Assembly: GCF_014650555.1 (NCBI RefSeq)
Contig: NZ_BMVE01000005.1
Coordinates: 310,001 to 374,000 of the forward strand
Length of the DNA stretch: 64,000 nt
DNA from: Streptomyces goshikiensis
Lineage (GTDB): Bacteria > Actinomycetota > Actinomycetes > Streptomycetales > Streptomycetaceae
Direction: 5' to 3'
Shown: positions 49,726 through 58,152 of the stretch, in pieces
Numbering within the stretch: the first letter of the stretch is position 1
Layout of the letters: the number at the start of each line of letters is the position of its first letter
The notes under the pieces: model-generated
The model's database searches: none
What the model saw: only the letters and a program-made list of their open reading frames with translations
Told to the model about the DNA's origin: nothing
Made by a program: the position numbers and the translations under genes

Positions 49726-51354
49726 TCAGTGGTGGCCGTGGCCGCTCTGGATCTCCTTGTACTCCTCGACCGTGGCCTTCGGGATGAAGTTGTCTTCCCC
49801 GTAGTAGCCCTTGCTGAGCTTGGCGCGCAGCTTCTCGGTCATCTTCACCTTGCGCTCGACACCGTTCTCGTCGACCGTCGGGCCGATCTCGACCGGCGCG
49901 TACTGCTCGTGCGCGGTGAGGGAGTGCAGCTTGCCCTGCGACAGCGGCTCGTGGACCTCGACGAACTCACCGTGCGGCAGGCGCTTGATGATGCCGGTCT
50001 CGCGACCGTGCAGCACCTTGTCCCGGTCCCGGCGCTGGAGGCCGAGGCAGATCCGCTTGGTGATGATGAACGCGACGACCGGGCCGACGAAGAACGCGAT
50101 GCGGGCGAACCAGGTGATCGCGTTGATCGACAGGTGGAAGTACTGCGCGAACATGTCGTTTCCACCGGCGATCAGCAGGATGACGTACCACGTCAGCCAT
50201 GCCACACCGAAGCCCGTACGGGTCGGGACGTTGCGCGGGCGGTCCAGGATGTGGTGCTCGCGCTTGTCCCCGGTGACCCAGGACTCGATGAACGGGTACA
50301 CCGCGATCGCCGCCAGGATCAGCGGGAAGATCACCAGCGGGACGAACACGCCCAGGACGAGCGTGTGGCCCCAGAGGTTGATCTCCCAGCCGGGCATGGC
50401 ACGGATGAGGCCCTCGGAGAAGCCCATGTACCAGTCGGGCTGCGCACCGGTGGACACGTGGTCCGGACGGTACGGGCCCAGCGCCCAGATCGGGTTGATC
50501 GAGGCGATCGCCGCGACGGCCGCGATGACACCGAAGACCAGGAAGAAGAAGCCTCCGGCCTTGGCCATGTAGACCGGCAGCAGCGGCATGCCGACGACGT
50601 TGTTGTTCGTCTTGCCGGGACCCGCGAACTGGGTGTGCTTGTGGTAGAAGACCAGGATCAGGTGGGCCACCAGCAGGCCCATCATGATGCCGGGCAGCAG
50701 CAGGATGTGGATCGAGTAGAACCGCGCGACGAAGTCGCCGCCGGGGAACTCTCCGCCGAAGAGGAAGAACGACAGGTACGTGCCGACGATCGGCACGGAC
50801 AGGATCGCGCCCTCCATGAAGCGGACACCGGTGCCCGAGAGCAGGTCGTCCGGCAGCGAGTAACCGGTGAAACCGGTGAACATGCCGAGGACCAGCAGCA
50901 GGAAGCCGAAGACCCAGTTGACCTCACGCGGCTTGCGGAACGCGCCGGTGAAGAACACGCGCATCATGTGCACGAGCATGGCCGCGACGAAGATCAGCGC
51001 GGCCCAGTGGTGGATCTGCCGGATGAGCAGGCCGCCGCGGACGTCGAAGCTGATGTCCAGGGTCGAGGCGAAGGCCTCGGACATCGTGACGCCCTGCATC
51101 GGCACGTACGAGCCGTGGTACACGACCTCGTTCATGCTCGGGTGGAAGAACAGCGTCAGGTACACACCCGTGAGGATGATGATGATGAAGCTGTAGAGGC
51201 AGATCTCACCGAGCATGAAGGACCAGTGGTCCGGGAAGATCTTGCGCATGTTCGACTTCGCGAGCGAGTAGATGCCCAGGCGGCCGTCCGCCCAGTCAGC
51301 TACGCGTTCGCCGGCCGGCGCTTTGCGTGCCTTGGTGTCAGTGGCAGTGCTCAT
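49726..51354 (-). CDS. qcrB: cytochrome bc1/bcc complex cytochrome b subunit
   Basis: A 542-residue protein. At least eight membrane helices and the four heme-b histidines in RQIHHWAALIFVAAMLVHMM and FYSIHILLLPG ... VAHLILVFYHKH. The Qo-site PDWY motif is present (GAQPDWYMGFSEGL). The C-terminal extension with KVKMTEKLRAKLSKGYYGED is typical of actinobacteria. It oxidises menaquinol in the bcc-aa3 supercomplex and is the target of Q203-type inhibitors in mycobacteria. ATGA overlap with qcrA. Confidence 0.98.
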   Translation of the reverse strand: MSTATDTKARKAPAGERVADWADGRLGIYSLAKSNMRKIFPDHWSFMLGEICLYSFIIIILTGVYLTLFFHPSMNEVVYHGSYVPMQGVTMSEAFASTLDISFDVRGGLLIRQIHHWAALIFVAAMLVHMMRVFFTGAFRKPREVNWVFGFLLLVLGMFTGFTGYSLPDDLLSGTGVRFMEGAILSVPIVGTYLSFFLFGGEFPGGDFVARFYSIHILLLPGIMMGLLVAHLILVFYHKHTQFAGPGKTNNNVVGMPLLPVYMAKAGGFFFLVFGVIAAVAAIASINPIWALGPYRPDHVSTGAQPDWYMGFSEGLIRAMPGWEINLWGHTLVLGVFVPLVIFPLILAAIAVYPFIESWVTGDKREHHILDRPRNVPTRTGFGVAWLTWYVILLIAGGNDMFAQYFHLSINAITWFARIAFFVGPVVAFIITKRICLGLQRRDRDKVLHGRETGIIKRLPHGEFVEVHEPLSQGKLHSLTAHEQYAPVEIGPTVDENGVERKVKMTEKLRAKLSKGYYGEDNFIPKATVEEYKEIQSGHGHH

Positions 51355-52409
51355 CCGCGCTCCCAGAATGCAGGACCGACGGGCTCTTCGAAGTCGCCGA
51401 GCGCCTCGAGGAAACCTTCGTCATTGACGCCGATCCGCAGCTGCGGAAGCGCGTGACCAGCCGGGCCGAAGATGACTCGGGCGCCGTCGGAGAGGTCGAA
51501 GGTGGACTGGTGGCACGGGCAGAGCACGTGGTGCGTCTGCTGCTCGTACAGGCTGATGGGGCAGCCGACGTGGGTGCAGATCTTGGAGTAGGCCACGATC
51601 CCGTCGTGGGACCACTCCAGCTCCTTCTTGTCCTTGATGTTCTCCGGCTGGATGCGGACGATCATCAGGGCGGCCTTGGCGATCTGGACCTGGAAGTCGT
51701 GCTGGTCCTCCTCCAGGCCTTCCGGCATGGCGAAGGTCAGCGACCCGACCTGCACGTCCTCGGGACGCAGCGGCTCCATCGTGTTCTGGTTGATGAGCAT
51801 CTTGCCCTTCGCCCAGACCGTCTTGCGGAGCTTGACCTCGGGCAGCGGGCCCAGGTCGCGCAGGATCACGACGGCGGACAGCGGCAGCAGGGCCAGCGCG
51901 CCGAGCATCGTGTTGCGGATCAGCGGGCGACGGCCGATGCCGGACTCGTTCGCACCGTCGGCGAAGTCCTGGAGGACCTTCGCCTTGACCTCCGCGGGCG
52001 CCGCGATCGCGTGGCGCTCGTCGGCGACCTCCACGTCGGACATCAGGGTGCGGGCCCAGTGGACCGCGCCCGCGCCGATGCAGAAGAGGGCCGTGCCCAG
52101 GGTCATGCCCAGGGCGAAGTTGAGCGCGCTCACCTTCCCGATGGGGAAGATGAAAACGATCTTGTCGACCGGGAAGGTCACGTAGGAGGCGATGAAGCCG
52201 ATCGTGGCGAGCATCGACAGGGTGAAAAGCATCGCCACGGTGCGCTCGGAGCGCTTCGCGGCCCGCTCGTCGATGTCCTGGATGCGCGGCTTGTGGACCG
52301 GCAGGCCCGGGTCGGCGAACGGGTCGTCCGCCACCGCGACACCGCCGTGGTGCGCGTCGCCCTGCTCGCTCGGCAGGTGCTTCTCTTCGGGAATGTCTTG
52401 GCTACTCAT
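51351..52409 (-). CDS. qcrA: Rieske [2Fe-2S] subunit of cytochrome bcc complex
   Basis: A 352-residue protein. Three membrane segments in the N-terminal half, as in actinobacterial QcrA, then the Rieske domain: C278-T-H280-VGC283 and C297-P-C299-H300, with cluster ligands C278, H280, C297, H300 and disulfide C283-C299. RRPLIRNTMLGALALLPL is the third helix region and Tat-like export signal. ATGA overlaps on both sides bind it tightly to qcrB and qcrC. Confidence 0.98.
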   Translation of the reverse strand: MSSQDIPEEKHLPSEQGDAHHGGVAVADDPFADPGLPVHKPRIQDIDERAAKRSERTVAMLFTLSMLATIGFIASYVTFPVDKIVFIFPIGKVSALNFALGMTLGTALFCIGAGAVHWARTLMSDVEVADERHAIAAPAEVKAKVLQDFADGANESGIGRRPLIRNTMLGALALLPLSAVVILRDLGPLPEVKLRKTVWAKGKMLINQNTMEPLRPEDVQVGSLTFAMPEGLEEDQHDFQVQIAKAALMIVRIQPENIKDKKELEWSHDGIVAYSKICTHVGCPISLYEQQTHHVLCPCHQSTFDLSDGARVIFGPAGHALPQLRIGVNDEGFLEALGDFEEPVGPAFWERG

Positions 52410-53215
52410 GACTTCTTGGCCTTAGCGGTGTGGGCCGCGACCCAGACGGCGACAGCGATCAGCGTACCCAGACCGAAGATCCAGCCGAACAGACCCTCGG
52501 AGACGGGGCCGAGGCCACCGAGCTTGAGGCCGCCGGGGCTGGTCGCCTTCTCGCCGTTGACGTTCTGGAGGTACGCGATGATGTCCTTCTTCTGCTTCTC
52601 CGGCATGGTGCTGTCCGGGAAGGAGGGCATGTTCTGCGGGCCGGTGAGCATGGCCTCGTAGATGTGCTTCGGCGAGACGTCCTCGAGGTTGGGGGCGTAC
52701 TTGCCGTTCGTCAGCGCGCCGCCCTCGCCGGTGAAGTTGTGGCACTGCGCGCAGTTGTTGCGGAACAGCTCACCACCCCTGGCGATGTCGGCACCCGCCG
52801 GGTCGTACTGCTTCTCGGTCGGCGTGCTCGGGCCGGCGCCGAGGGAGGCGATGTACGCGGCCAGCTGGTCCGTCTCGGCCTGGGTGTAGATGACGGGCTT
52901 CTTCGGCACCTGGGCGCCGGGCTGCTGGGCGGGCATGCGGCCCGTGCTCACCTGGAAGTCGACCGCCGCAGCGCCGACGCCGACCAGGCTCGGGCCGTCA
53001 GAGGAACCCTGACCGCCGGTTCCGTGGCAGCTTGCGCAACCCACGGCGTAGAGCTTCTTGCCCTCCTCGATGGCGAGGGACTGGGCGGTTTCGTCGGCCT
53101 GCGCATTGCCCGCGGGCGCGAAGGCGGCGTACAGCCCCCCAGTGACCGCCAGCGCGAAGAGTAGAACGACGACCGCCGCCAGCGGATGGCGTCGTCGTGC
53201 GGAGAGCTTTTTCAC
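52406..53215 (-). CDS. qcrC: diheme cytochrome c subunit of bcc complex
   Basis: A 269-residue protein. N-terminal membrane anchor (11-32), two c-type heme motifs C60-ASCH64 and C155-AQCH159, with Met ligand candidates in TGRMPAQQ and QNMPSFPDSTMP. A second helix lies at the C-terminus (LFGWIFGLGTLIAVAVWVAA). The two hemes connect the bcc complex straight to the aa3 oxidase, since these bacteria lack a soluble cytochrome c. ATG 53215; overlaps qcrA. Confidence 0.98.
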   Translation of the reverse strand: MKKLSARRRHPLAAVVVLLFALAVTGGLYAAFAPAGNAQADETAQSLAIEEGKKLYAVGCASCHGTGGQGSSDGPSLVGVGAAAVDFQVSTGRMPAQQPGAQVPKKPVIYTQAETDQLAAYIASLGAGPSTPTEKQYDPAGADIARGGELFRNNCAQCHNFTGEGGALTNGKYAPNLEDVSPKHIYEAMLTGPQNMPSFPDSTMPEKQKKDIIAYLQNVNGEKATSPGGLKLGGLGPVSEGLFGWIFGLGTLIAVAVWVAAHTAKAKKS

Positions 53216-53291
53216 GGATTACCCCGGTGTCAGGATCTTCTGCGTCGGTGTTTCTGGATGGAGTGCCGGGCCGAGCCCGGTGACGTATTCG

Positions 53292-53912
53292 CTACTTGAT
53301 CAGGTAGATCGTGGCGAAGAGGCCGATCCAGACGACATCGACGAAGTGCCAGTAGTAGGACACGACGATGGCCGACGTGGCCTGTTCGTGGGTGAACCTC
53401 TTGGCCGCGTACGTCCGGCCGAGGACCAGCAGGAAGGCGATGAGACCGCCCGTCACGTGCAGCCCGTGGAACCCGGTGGTCAGATAGAACACCGAGCCGT
53501 ACGGACCGGACGAGAGGCTCATGCCCTCGTGCTTGACCAGCTCGGTGTACTCGAACACCTGGCCGCCAATGAAGATCGCACCCATGACGAACGTGATGAT
53601 GAACCACGTCCGGAGCTTCTTCACGTCACCGCGCTCGGCGGCGAAAACGCCGAGCTGGCAGGTGAGCGAGGAGAGCACCAGGATCGTTGTGTTCGTCGCC
53701 GAGAAGGGCAGATTCAAGGCCGAAGCCTGTTCTGTCCAGTACTCGGCACCCGTCACGGATCGCAGGGTGAAGTACATCGCGAAGAGGGCCGCGAAGAACA
53801 TCAGCTCGGAACTCAACCAGATGATGGTTCCGACGCTGACGAGGTTCGGCCGGTTGACCGTCGGGTGCGCGTGCCCGGTATCTACTGTCGTTGCTGTCGC
53901 CACGACCGACAT
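53292..53912 (-). CDS. ctaE: cytochrome c oxidase subunit III
   Basis: A 206-residue protein with five membrane helices: SVGTIIWLSSELMFFAALFA, TNTTILVLSSLTCQLGVFA, TWFIITFVMGAIFIGGQVFE, LTTGFHGLHVTGGLIAFLLV and VSYYWHFVDVVWIGLFATIY. Family signature residues (Glu in helix III-like GGQVFEYTEL, His in FHGLHV, WHFVDVVW) are intact. First gene of the ctaE-qcrCAB unit, 76 bases before qcrC. A 9-base-arm palindrome covers the start codon. Confidence 0.98.
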   Translation of the reverse strand: MSVVATATTVDTGHAHPTVNRPNLVSVGTIIWLSSELMFFAALFAMYFTLRSVTGAEYWTEQASALNLPFSATNTTILVLSSLTCQLGVFAAERGDVKKLRTWFIITFVMGAIFIGGQVFEYTELVKHEGMSLSSGPYGSVFYLTTGFHGLHVTGGLIAFLLVLGRTYAAKRFTHEQATSAIVVSYYWHFVDVVWIGLFATIYLIK

Positions 53913-53922
53913 TATGTCGGTC
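53904..53922. promoter_or_regulatory. palindrome at the ctaE start codon
   Basis: GACCGACAT-T-ATGTCGGTC, 9-base perfect arms, overlaps the ATG and first codons of ctaE. It could be an operator for a repressor of the respiratory unit or a hairpin hiding the start. No ribosome site is visible upstream. Confidence 0.45.
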
Positions 53923-54099
53923 GCTTATCCCGCCCTCACCCCGGGGGGTGCCGTTCGGAGTGTCCAGGGCGTGTGCAAGGCCCGAACGGCCCATCAGATC
54001 GTCGGTCGCGAGGCTGTCCGAAGCGATGTTGACACCGGGTCGGACGGAGTAGCATCCCGCGCAACATCAACGTGATTCACGTGACACGTGGAGGACGAA

Positions 54100-54504
54100 A
54101 TGCGGGCGACTGCGCGGGTTCTGGTCTACAGCGACGACGCGGGTACCCGGGAGCAGGTGCGGCTGGCGACCGGGCGCAGGCCGGCGGCGGACCTGCCGCC
54201 GGTGGAGTTCGTGGAGTGCGCGACGCTTCCGGCGGTCCTGAGCGAACTGGACGCGGGCGGTGTCGACGTCTGCGTGTTGGACGGCGAGGCGGTCCCGGCC
54301 GGGGGCATGGGCGTGTGCCGTCAGATCAAGGACGAGATCTTCCGCTGTCCGCCGGTGCTGCTGCTGATGGGGCGCCCGCAGGACGCCTGGCTGGCCACCT
54401 GGAGCCGGGCGGACGCCGCGGTCACCCTTCCGGTGGACCCGGTGGACTTCGCGGGGGCCCTGGCGGGGCTGCTGAGGGCGCGGCTGTCCTCTTCCGCCGC
54501 CTGA
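54100..54504 (+). CDS. receiver-like (pseudo-response-regulator) protein
   Basis: A 134-residue protein with a CheY-like fold: D12-D13 in VLVYSDDAGTREQV and D61 in VDVCVLDGEAVP where the phosphoacceptor stands. But the switch Thr/Ser is replaced (VLLLMGRP) and the conserved Lys is Leu (VTLPVDPVDF). There is no output domain. ATG 54100 follows GGAGG at 6 bases. It lies alone on the plus strand between the ctaE-qcrCAB and ctaCDF units. The function is unknown. Confidence 0.88.
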   Translation: MRATARVLVYSDDAGTREQVRLATGRRPAADLPPVEFVECATLPAVLSELDAGGVDVCVLDGEAVPAGGMGVCRQIKDEIFRCPPVLLLMGRPQDAWLATWSRADAAVTLPVDPVDFAGALAGLLRARLSSSAA

Positions 54505-54605
54505 GCCGCCCGGGCCGCCCGGGCCCGGCGGCTGGGGACGGCTCGGTGCACGGGGCCCGTGAGGCTGTGGGGCGCCCGTGCACCGGTGTCCGCCGTACCC
54601 GCCCG

Positions 54606-54647
54606 CAGGGCCCCCGGCCCGGCCCCGCGGCCGTCCTGGGGGCCCTG
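54606..54647 (-). terminator. hairpin between the receiver-like gene and the L,D-transpeptidase gene
   Basis: Perfect 10-base stem CAGGGCCCCC / GGGGGCCCTG with a 22-base GC-rich loop, 9 bases after the L,D-transpeptidase stop on the minus strand. It also serves as a barrier for the convergent plus-strand gene. Confidence 0.65.
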
Positions 54648-54655
54648 GGCGGGGC

Positions 54656-55903
54656 TCAGACCTGCGGGCGCAGGCGCGCCTGGTCCGTCGGGGTGCGGCC
54701 TTCCTCGGTGCCCTTGAGGAGCACGCTGCCCTCGCGCCAGTCCTTCCAGTCGAGGTTCCAGTCCCCGTAGCCGTTGCCGAAGTTGTCCATGTCGTCGCCG
54801 ATGCTGTTGATCACCCTGACGATGTCGCCCTCGGTGATGTTCTCGTAGAACCAGGCGGCGTTGCCGGTGCTCATCCCGGTGCAGCCGTGGCTGACGTTCT
54901 CGTAGCCCTGGGAGCCGACGGACCACGGCGCGGCGTGTACGTATTCACCGCTCCATGTCACCCGTGTGGCGTAGTACACCGGCAGGTTGTAGTACTCGCT
55001 GCCCCCGATGCCGACGGTGTCGCCGCGCATCTGGACGAAGTACTGCTTGCCGAGCACCACCTTGATGCCGTTGCGGGTGGAGAAGCCGGGCTTTCCGGTG
55101 GTCACCGGAATGGTGTTGATCACTTCTCCGTTGCGCTTGAACTCCAGGTAGTGCGAGGAGGCGTCCGTGGTGACCTCGACGCGGTCGCCGATCTCCAGCG
55201 TCAGCGGCTTGGAGGCGACGCCGTAGAGCTCGTCGGTGACCTTGATGCCCTCCAGATTGCTCCGTACGGAGACAGTGCTGTGGGCGGGCCAGTAATCCTT
55301 CGGGCGGAAGTGCAGCGTCTTGTCGTCCACCCAGTACCAGTTGCCGACGACGCCGGCCGGCATGTCGACGACCAGGCCCCGTTCGACGATGGCGCGGGCG
55401 GCCTTGTCCTTGACGGGTTCGCTGAGCTCGGCGGTGAGGGGCTGTCCGACGCCGTATTTGCCCTCCTCCGGGCCGAATTCGACCTTGAGGACCCCCTTGG
55501 CCGGGGTGGTGTCGAACGACATCGTGCGCTGCCCCGGGGCCCCGCGTTCGTCCTCCGTGCCCACGATGACGTTGTAGCGGACGCCCGCGGCCATCGGGAC
55601 GGTGCTGTGCCAGCGGTCCCCGGTGGCGGAGAGCTCGCCCGCGAGGCGCCTGCCGTGGGTGTCCACGGCGGTGACGTCGGTGATCCGACCCCCACCGCTC
55701 TTGGCGGTGATCTCCAGGGGCTTGGTGTGGTCCACGGGGCGGCTGCCGGCCACCTGGTTGAAAGCGACGTGATCGCCCGCGTCGTACGGGCGGGCGGACA
55801 GCGGGTTGTCGGCGGACGACCCGCATGCGGTGGCGCCGGCCCCGAGGGACGCGACCAGCAGGGAGCAGCTGAGTACCGTCCAAAGACGCGGTGAGTGCTT
55901 CAT
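54656..55903 (-). CDS. lipoprotein L,D-transpeptidase (YkuD)
   Basis: A 415-residue protein. Lipobox at GATAC27, two Ig-like domains (about 40-250, with HTKPLEITAKSGGGRITDVT and YWPAHSTVSVRSNLEGIK), then the YkuD domain (about 255-380) with catalytic His and Cys in NVSHGCTGMSTGNAAWFY. Same layout as mycobacterial LdtMt2, forming 3-3 crosslinks in peptidoglycan. ATG 55903. It stands between the two respiratory units, on the same strand as both. Confidence 0.95.
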   Translation of the reverse strand: MKHSPRLWTVLSCSLLVASLGAGATACGSSADNPLSARPYDAGDHVAFNQVAGSRPVDHTKPLEITAKSGGGRITDVTAVDTHGRRLAGELSATGDRWHSTVPMAAGVRYNVIVGTEDERGAPGQRTMSFDTTPAKGVLKVEFGPEEGKYGVGQPLTAELSEPVKDKAARAIVERGLVVDMPAGVVGNWYWVDDKTLHFRPKDYWPAHSTVSVRSNLEGIKVTDELYGVASKPLTLEIGDRVEVTTDASSHYLEFKRNGEVINTIPVTTGKPGFSTRNGIKVVLGKQYFVQMRGDTVGIGGSEYYNLPVYYATRVTWSGEYVHAAPWSVGSQGYENVSHGCTGMSTGNAAWFYENITEGDIVRVINSIGDDMDNFGNGYGDWNLDWKDWREGSVLLKGTEEGRTPTDQARLRPQV

Positions 55904-55958
55904 GGAGCCAACGCTATGAAGGTATGAGAAATCCGGCGCGCGGGATGACTGCAAACGA

Positions 55959-55995
55959 GGGGCCCGGGTACCTCTGTTCGAGGTATCCGGGCCCC
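55959..55995 (-). terminator. terminator of the ctaCDF operon
   Basis: A 16-base stem with one G-T pair, GGGGCCCGGGTACCTC / GAGGTATCCGGGCCCC, and a 5-base loop, 32 bases after the ctaF stop on the minus strand. Confidence 0.85.
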
Positions 55996-56026
55996 ACGTG
56001 GTGGTGCTGCCTAGGTGCTGCGGGTC

Positions 56027-56425
56027 CTACTGGTTCTGGTTCTCACCGCGGTAGTACTCGTACACCCAGCCCCACAGACCGACCAGGATGACCGGGGCCG
56101 AGAAGTACATGAGCCACCATCCGAAGATGACGCCGCTGAACGCGAGCGCACCGCCGATGGCCAGCGAGAGCGGCTGCCAGCTGTGCGGGGAGAAGAACCC
56201 CAGCTCGCCCGCCTCGTCGGCGACCTCGGCCTCCAGGTTGTCCTGGGCCATCTCGTCCACGCGCTTGGCCGTGAAGGCCAGGTAGTAGCCGATCATGACG
56301 CTCAGGCCGAAGGCCAGGAAGAGCGCGGTGGTGCCTACGGGCTCCTTCGACCACACGCCGTACACGACGGCCATGATCAGGATGAAGAAGGAGAGCCAGA
56401 GGAACATCTTGCCCTGGATCTTCAC
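56027..56425 (-). CDS. ctaF: cytochrome c oxidase subunit IV (actinobacterial)
   Basis: A 132-residue protein with four membrane helices: FLWLSFFILIMAVVYGVWS, TTALFLAFGLSVMIGYYLAF, LSLAIGGALAFSGVIFGWWL and SAPVILVGLWGWVYEYYRG. This is the actinobacteria-specific small subunit of aa3 oxidase. ATGA overlap with ctaD shows coupling. Last gene of ctaCDF. Confidence 0.96.
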   Translation of the reverse strand: MKIQGKMFLWLSFFILIMAVVYGVWSKEPVGTTALFLAFGLSVMIGYYLAFTAKRVDEMAQDNLEAEVADEAGELGFFSPHSWQPLSLAIGGALAFSGVIFGWWLMYFSAPVILVGLWGWVYEYYRGENQNQ

Positions 56426-58152
56426 TTGCCGGCCTCCTTGCCACCGGTGACTGCCGTGGTGGCCACGCTGTGGTCCTCAAGGTGGTCGAGGGCCGCGATC
56501 TCCGGGTGGTGCAGGTCGAACGCCGGGGATTCGGAGCGGATCCGCGGCAGGGTGAGGAAGTTGTGCCGCGGCGGCGGGCAGGACGTCGCCCACTCCAGCG
56601 AGCGGCCGTAGCCCCACGGGTCGTCGACCTCGATCTTCTTGCCGTACTTGGCCGTCTTCCAGACGTTGTACATGAACGGCAGCATCGACAGGCCCAGCAG
56701 GAACGAGCTGATCGTCGAGATCGTGTTCAGCGTGGTGAAGCCGTCGGCCGCGAGGTAGTCCGCGTAACGACGCGGCATGCCCTCGGCGCCCAGCCAGTGC
56801 TGGACCAGGAACGTGCCGTGGAAGCCGATGAACAGCGTCCAGAAGGTGATCTTGCCCAGGCGCTCGTCCAGCATCTTGCCCGTGAACTTCGGCCACCAGA
56901 AGTGGAAGCCGGCGAACATCGCGAAGACCACGGTGCCGAAGACGACGTAGTGGAAGTGCGCGACGACGAAGTACGAGTCGGAGACGTGGAAGTCCATCGG
57001 GGGCGAGGCCAGGATGACGCCGGTCAGACCACCGAAGGTGAAGGTGACCAGGAAGCCGATCGTCCAGAGCATCGGGGTCTCGAAGGACAGCGAGCCCTTC
57101 CACATGGTGCCGATCCAGTTGAAGAACTTCACACCGGTCGGTACCGCGATCAGGAAGGTCATGAAGGAGAAGAACGGCAGCAGCACACCGCCGGTGACGT
57201 ACATGTGGTGGGCCCACACGGTCACGGACAGGCCGGCGATCGCGATCGTCGCACCGATCAGACCGATGTAACCGAACATCGGCTTGCGGGAGAAGACCGG
57301 GATGATCTCCGAGACGATTCCGAAGAACGGCAGGGCGATGATGTACACCTCTGGATGCCCGAAGAACCAGAAGAGGTGTTGCCAGAGCAATGCTCCGCCG
57401 TTCGAGGCGTCGAATACGTGCGCCCCGAACTTGCGGTCGGCCTCCAGCGCGAACAGCGCGGCGGCGAGCACCGGGAAGGCGAGCAGGACCAGGACACCGG
57501 TCAGCAGCACGTTCCAGGTGAAGATCGGCATGCGGAACATCGTCATGCCGGGCGCGCGCATGCAGATGATCGTGGTGATGAAGTTGACCGAGCCGAGGAT
57601 CGTGCCGAAGCCGGAGAAGGCCAGACCCATGATCCACATGTCGGCGCCGATGCCCGGCGAGCGGACGGCGTCCGACAGCGGGGAGTAGGCGAACCAGCCG
57701 AAGTCGGCGGCGCCGTTCGGCGTCACGAAGCCGGCCACCGCGATGGACGAGCCGAAGAGGTACAGCCAGTACGCGAACATGTTCAACCGCGGGAACGCCA
57801 CGTCGGGCGCGCCGATCTGCAGCGGCATGATCCAGTTCGCGAAGCCGGCGAACAGCGGGGTGGCGAACATCAGCAGCATGATCGTGCCATGCATGGTGAA
57901 GGCCTGGTTGAACTGCTCGTTCGACATGATCTGCGTGCCCGGACGGGCCAGCTCTGCGCGCATGAAGAGCGCGAGGAGACCGCCGATGAGGAAGAACACG
58001 AACGACGTGACCAGGTACATCGTGCCGATGGTCTTGTGGTCGGTCGTGGTCATCCACTTCACGACCACATTGCCCGGCTGCTTGCGCCGCACCGGCAGCT
58101 CGTTCTCATACGAGTCGGCGGCGGCACCCTGGGATTCGTTGAGGATGCTCAC
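56422..58152 (-). CDS. ctaD: cytochrome c oxidase subunit I
   Basis: A 576-residue catalytic subunit with twelve helices. Heme a His in AFTMHGTIMLLMFATPLFAG, CuB His and cross-linked Tyr in FGHPEVYIIALPFFG, CuB His pair in TVWAHHMYVTGG, hemes a and a3 in VAHFHYVVFGTVV. GTG 58152 is the start because it overlaps the ctaC stop (GTGA) and gives the usual N-terminus MSILNESQGA. It reduces O2 to water at the end of the bcc-aa3 chain. Confidence 0.98.
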   Translation of the reverse strand: MSILNESQGAAADSYENELPVRRKQPGNVVVKWMTTTDHKTIGTMYLVTSFVFFLIGGLLALFMRAELARPGTQIMSNEQFNQAFTMHGTIMLLMFATPLFAGFANWIMPLQIGAPDVAFPRLNMFAYWLYLFGSSIAVAGFVTPNGAADFGWFAYSPLSDAVRSPGIGADMWIMGLAFSGFGTILGSVNFITTIICMRAPGMTMFRMPIFTWNVLLTGVLVLLAFPVLAAALFALEADRKFGAHVFDASNGGALLWQHLFWFFGHPEVYIIALPFFGIVSEIIPVFSRKPMFGYIGLIGATIAIAGLSVTVWAHHMYVTGGVLLPFFSFMTFLIAVPTGVKFFNWIGTMWKGSLSFETPMLWTIGFLVTFTFGGLTGVILASPPMDFHVSDSYFVVAHFHYVVFGTVVFAMFAGFHFWWPKFTGKMLDERLGKITFWTLFIGFHGTFLVQHWLGAEGMPRRYADYLAADGFTTLNTISTISSFLLGLSMLPFMYNVWKTAKYGKKIEVDDPWGYGRSLEWATSCPPPRHNFLTLPRIRSESPAFDLHHPEIAALDHLEDHSVATTAVTGGKEAGK

